From an uncultured Propionibacterium sp. (GTDB lineage Bacteria > Actinomycetota > Actinomycetes > Propionibacteriales > Propionibacteriaceae): DNA of 14,229 nt. The stretch spans positions 1 to 14,229 of the forward strand of contig CALHWB010000048.1 of the NCBI GenBank assembly GCA_938036835.1. Direction: 5' to 3'. The notes beneath the pieces were generated by a model. It did not search any database. It was not told where the DNA came from and saw nothing but the letters and a program-made list of their open reading frames with translations. Position 1 is the stretch's first letter. Each line of letters begins with the position of its first letter. Shown one piece after another: positions 14,174 to 14,229 of the stretch. Made by a program: the position numbers and the translations under genes.

Positions 14174-14229
14174 TCGGCTCGCCCGCCCGGCTCGGCGCCG
14201 GCGTATATGGTTGTGGCCGGCCCCTAGGG

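Noticed and set aside
14174..14229. Possible tRNA promoter (TATGGT at 14206) after the DUF3566 gene
   Set aside because: tRNA genes often follow here in actinobacteria, but the window ends before any tRNA sequence can be seen and there is no -35 element.

Overview
The window is the right-hand side of a bacterial chromosomal replication origin. It starts in the dnaA-dnaN intergenic region (dnaA itself lies off the left edge) and runs through dnaN, recF, dciA (DUF721), gyrB, gyrA and a DUF3566 membrane protein. This gene order, the strong GC bias at third codon positions, the GTG starts, the actinobacterial RecF signature, the DUF721 protein ending in a W-K-R-G-P-R ... R-D-T-Y-G tail and the DUF3566 gene after gyrA all point to a high-GC actinobacterium. 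Something in or near the Propionibacteriales is my guess; the sequence alone does not settle it.

Layout. 1-271 is oriC: about eleven DnaA-box-like 9-mers, a perfect 27-bp palindrome built from two boxes, and a DnaA-trio-like CTACTACT tract next to two abutting boxes and an A/T-richer stretch. 272-525 has no gene and carries the dnaN leader. dnaN (526-1686), recF (1745-2905) and dciA (2902-3549, overlapping recF by 4 nt) form a replication and repair block. A hairpin at 3551-3586 then closes this block.

Between dciA and gyrB lies a 5.1-kb block of envelope genes. On the + strand are a lipoprotein (3619-4296), a large polytopic membrane protein with a C-terminal outer domain (about 4325-6268) and a small single-pass protein coupled to it (6265-6852). 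On the - strand, converging on them, are a TRIC/UPF0126 channel-like protein (7617-8327) and a second single-pass protein with a proline-rich tail (6854-7606). Apart from the channel-like protein I cannot name these. All four unnamed products have a predicted extracytoplasmic part with at least two cysteines, so they may act together at the cell surface; that is inference.

8328-8692 has no gene and carries the gyrB promoter region. gyrB (8693-10750) and gyrA (10799-13555) encode the two gyrase subunits with all key motifs intact. The gyrA 3' end carries an imperfect duplicate of the ribosome binding site and start of the next gene. This creates a 23-codon ORF that bridges gyrA and the DUF3566 gene (13616-14173). 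The last 56 bp show no gene; tRNA genes often follow here in actinobacteria but none is visible.

The housekeeping genes are ordinary. The points worth a second look are the DnaA-trio-like element, the unnamed envelope block and the duplicated start at the end of gyrA.
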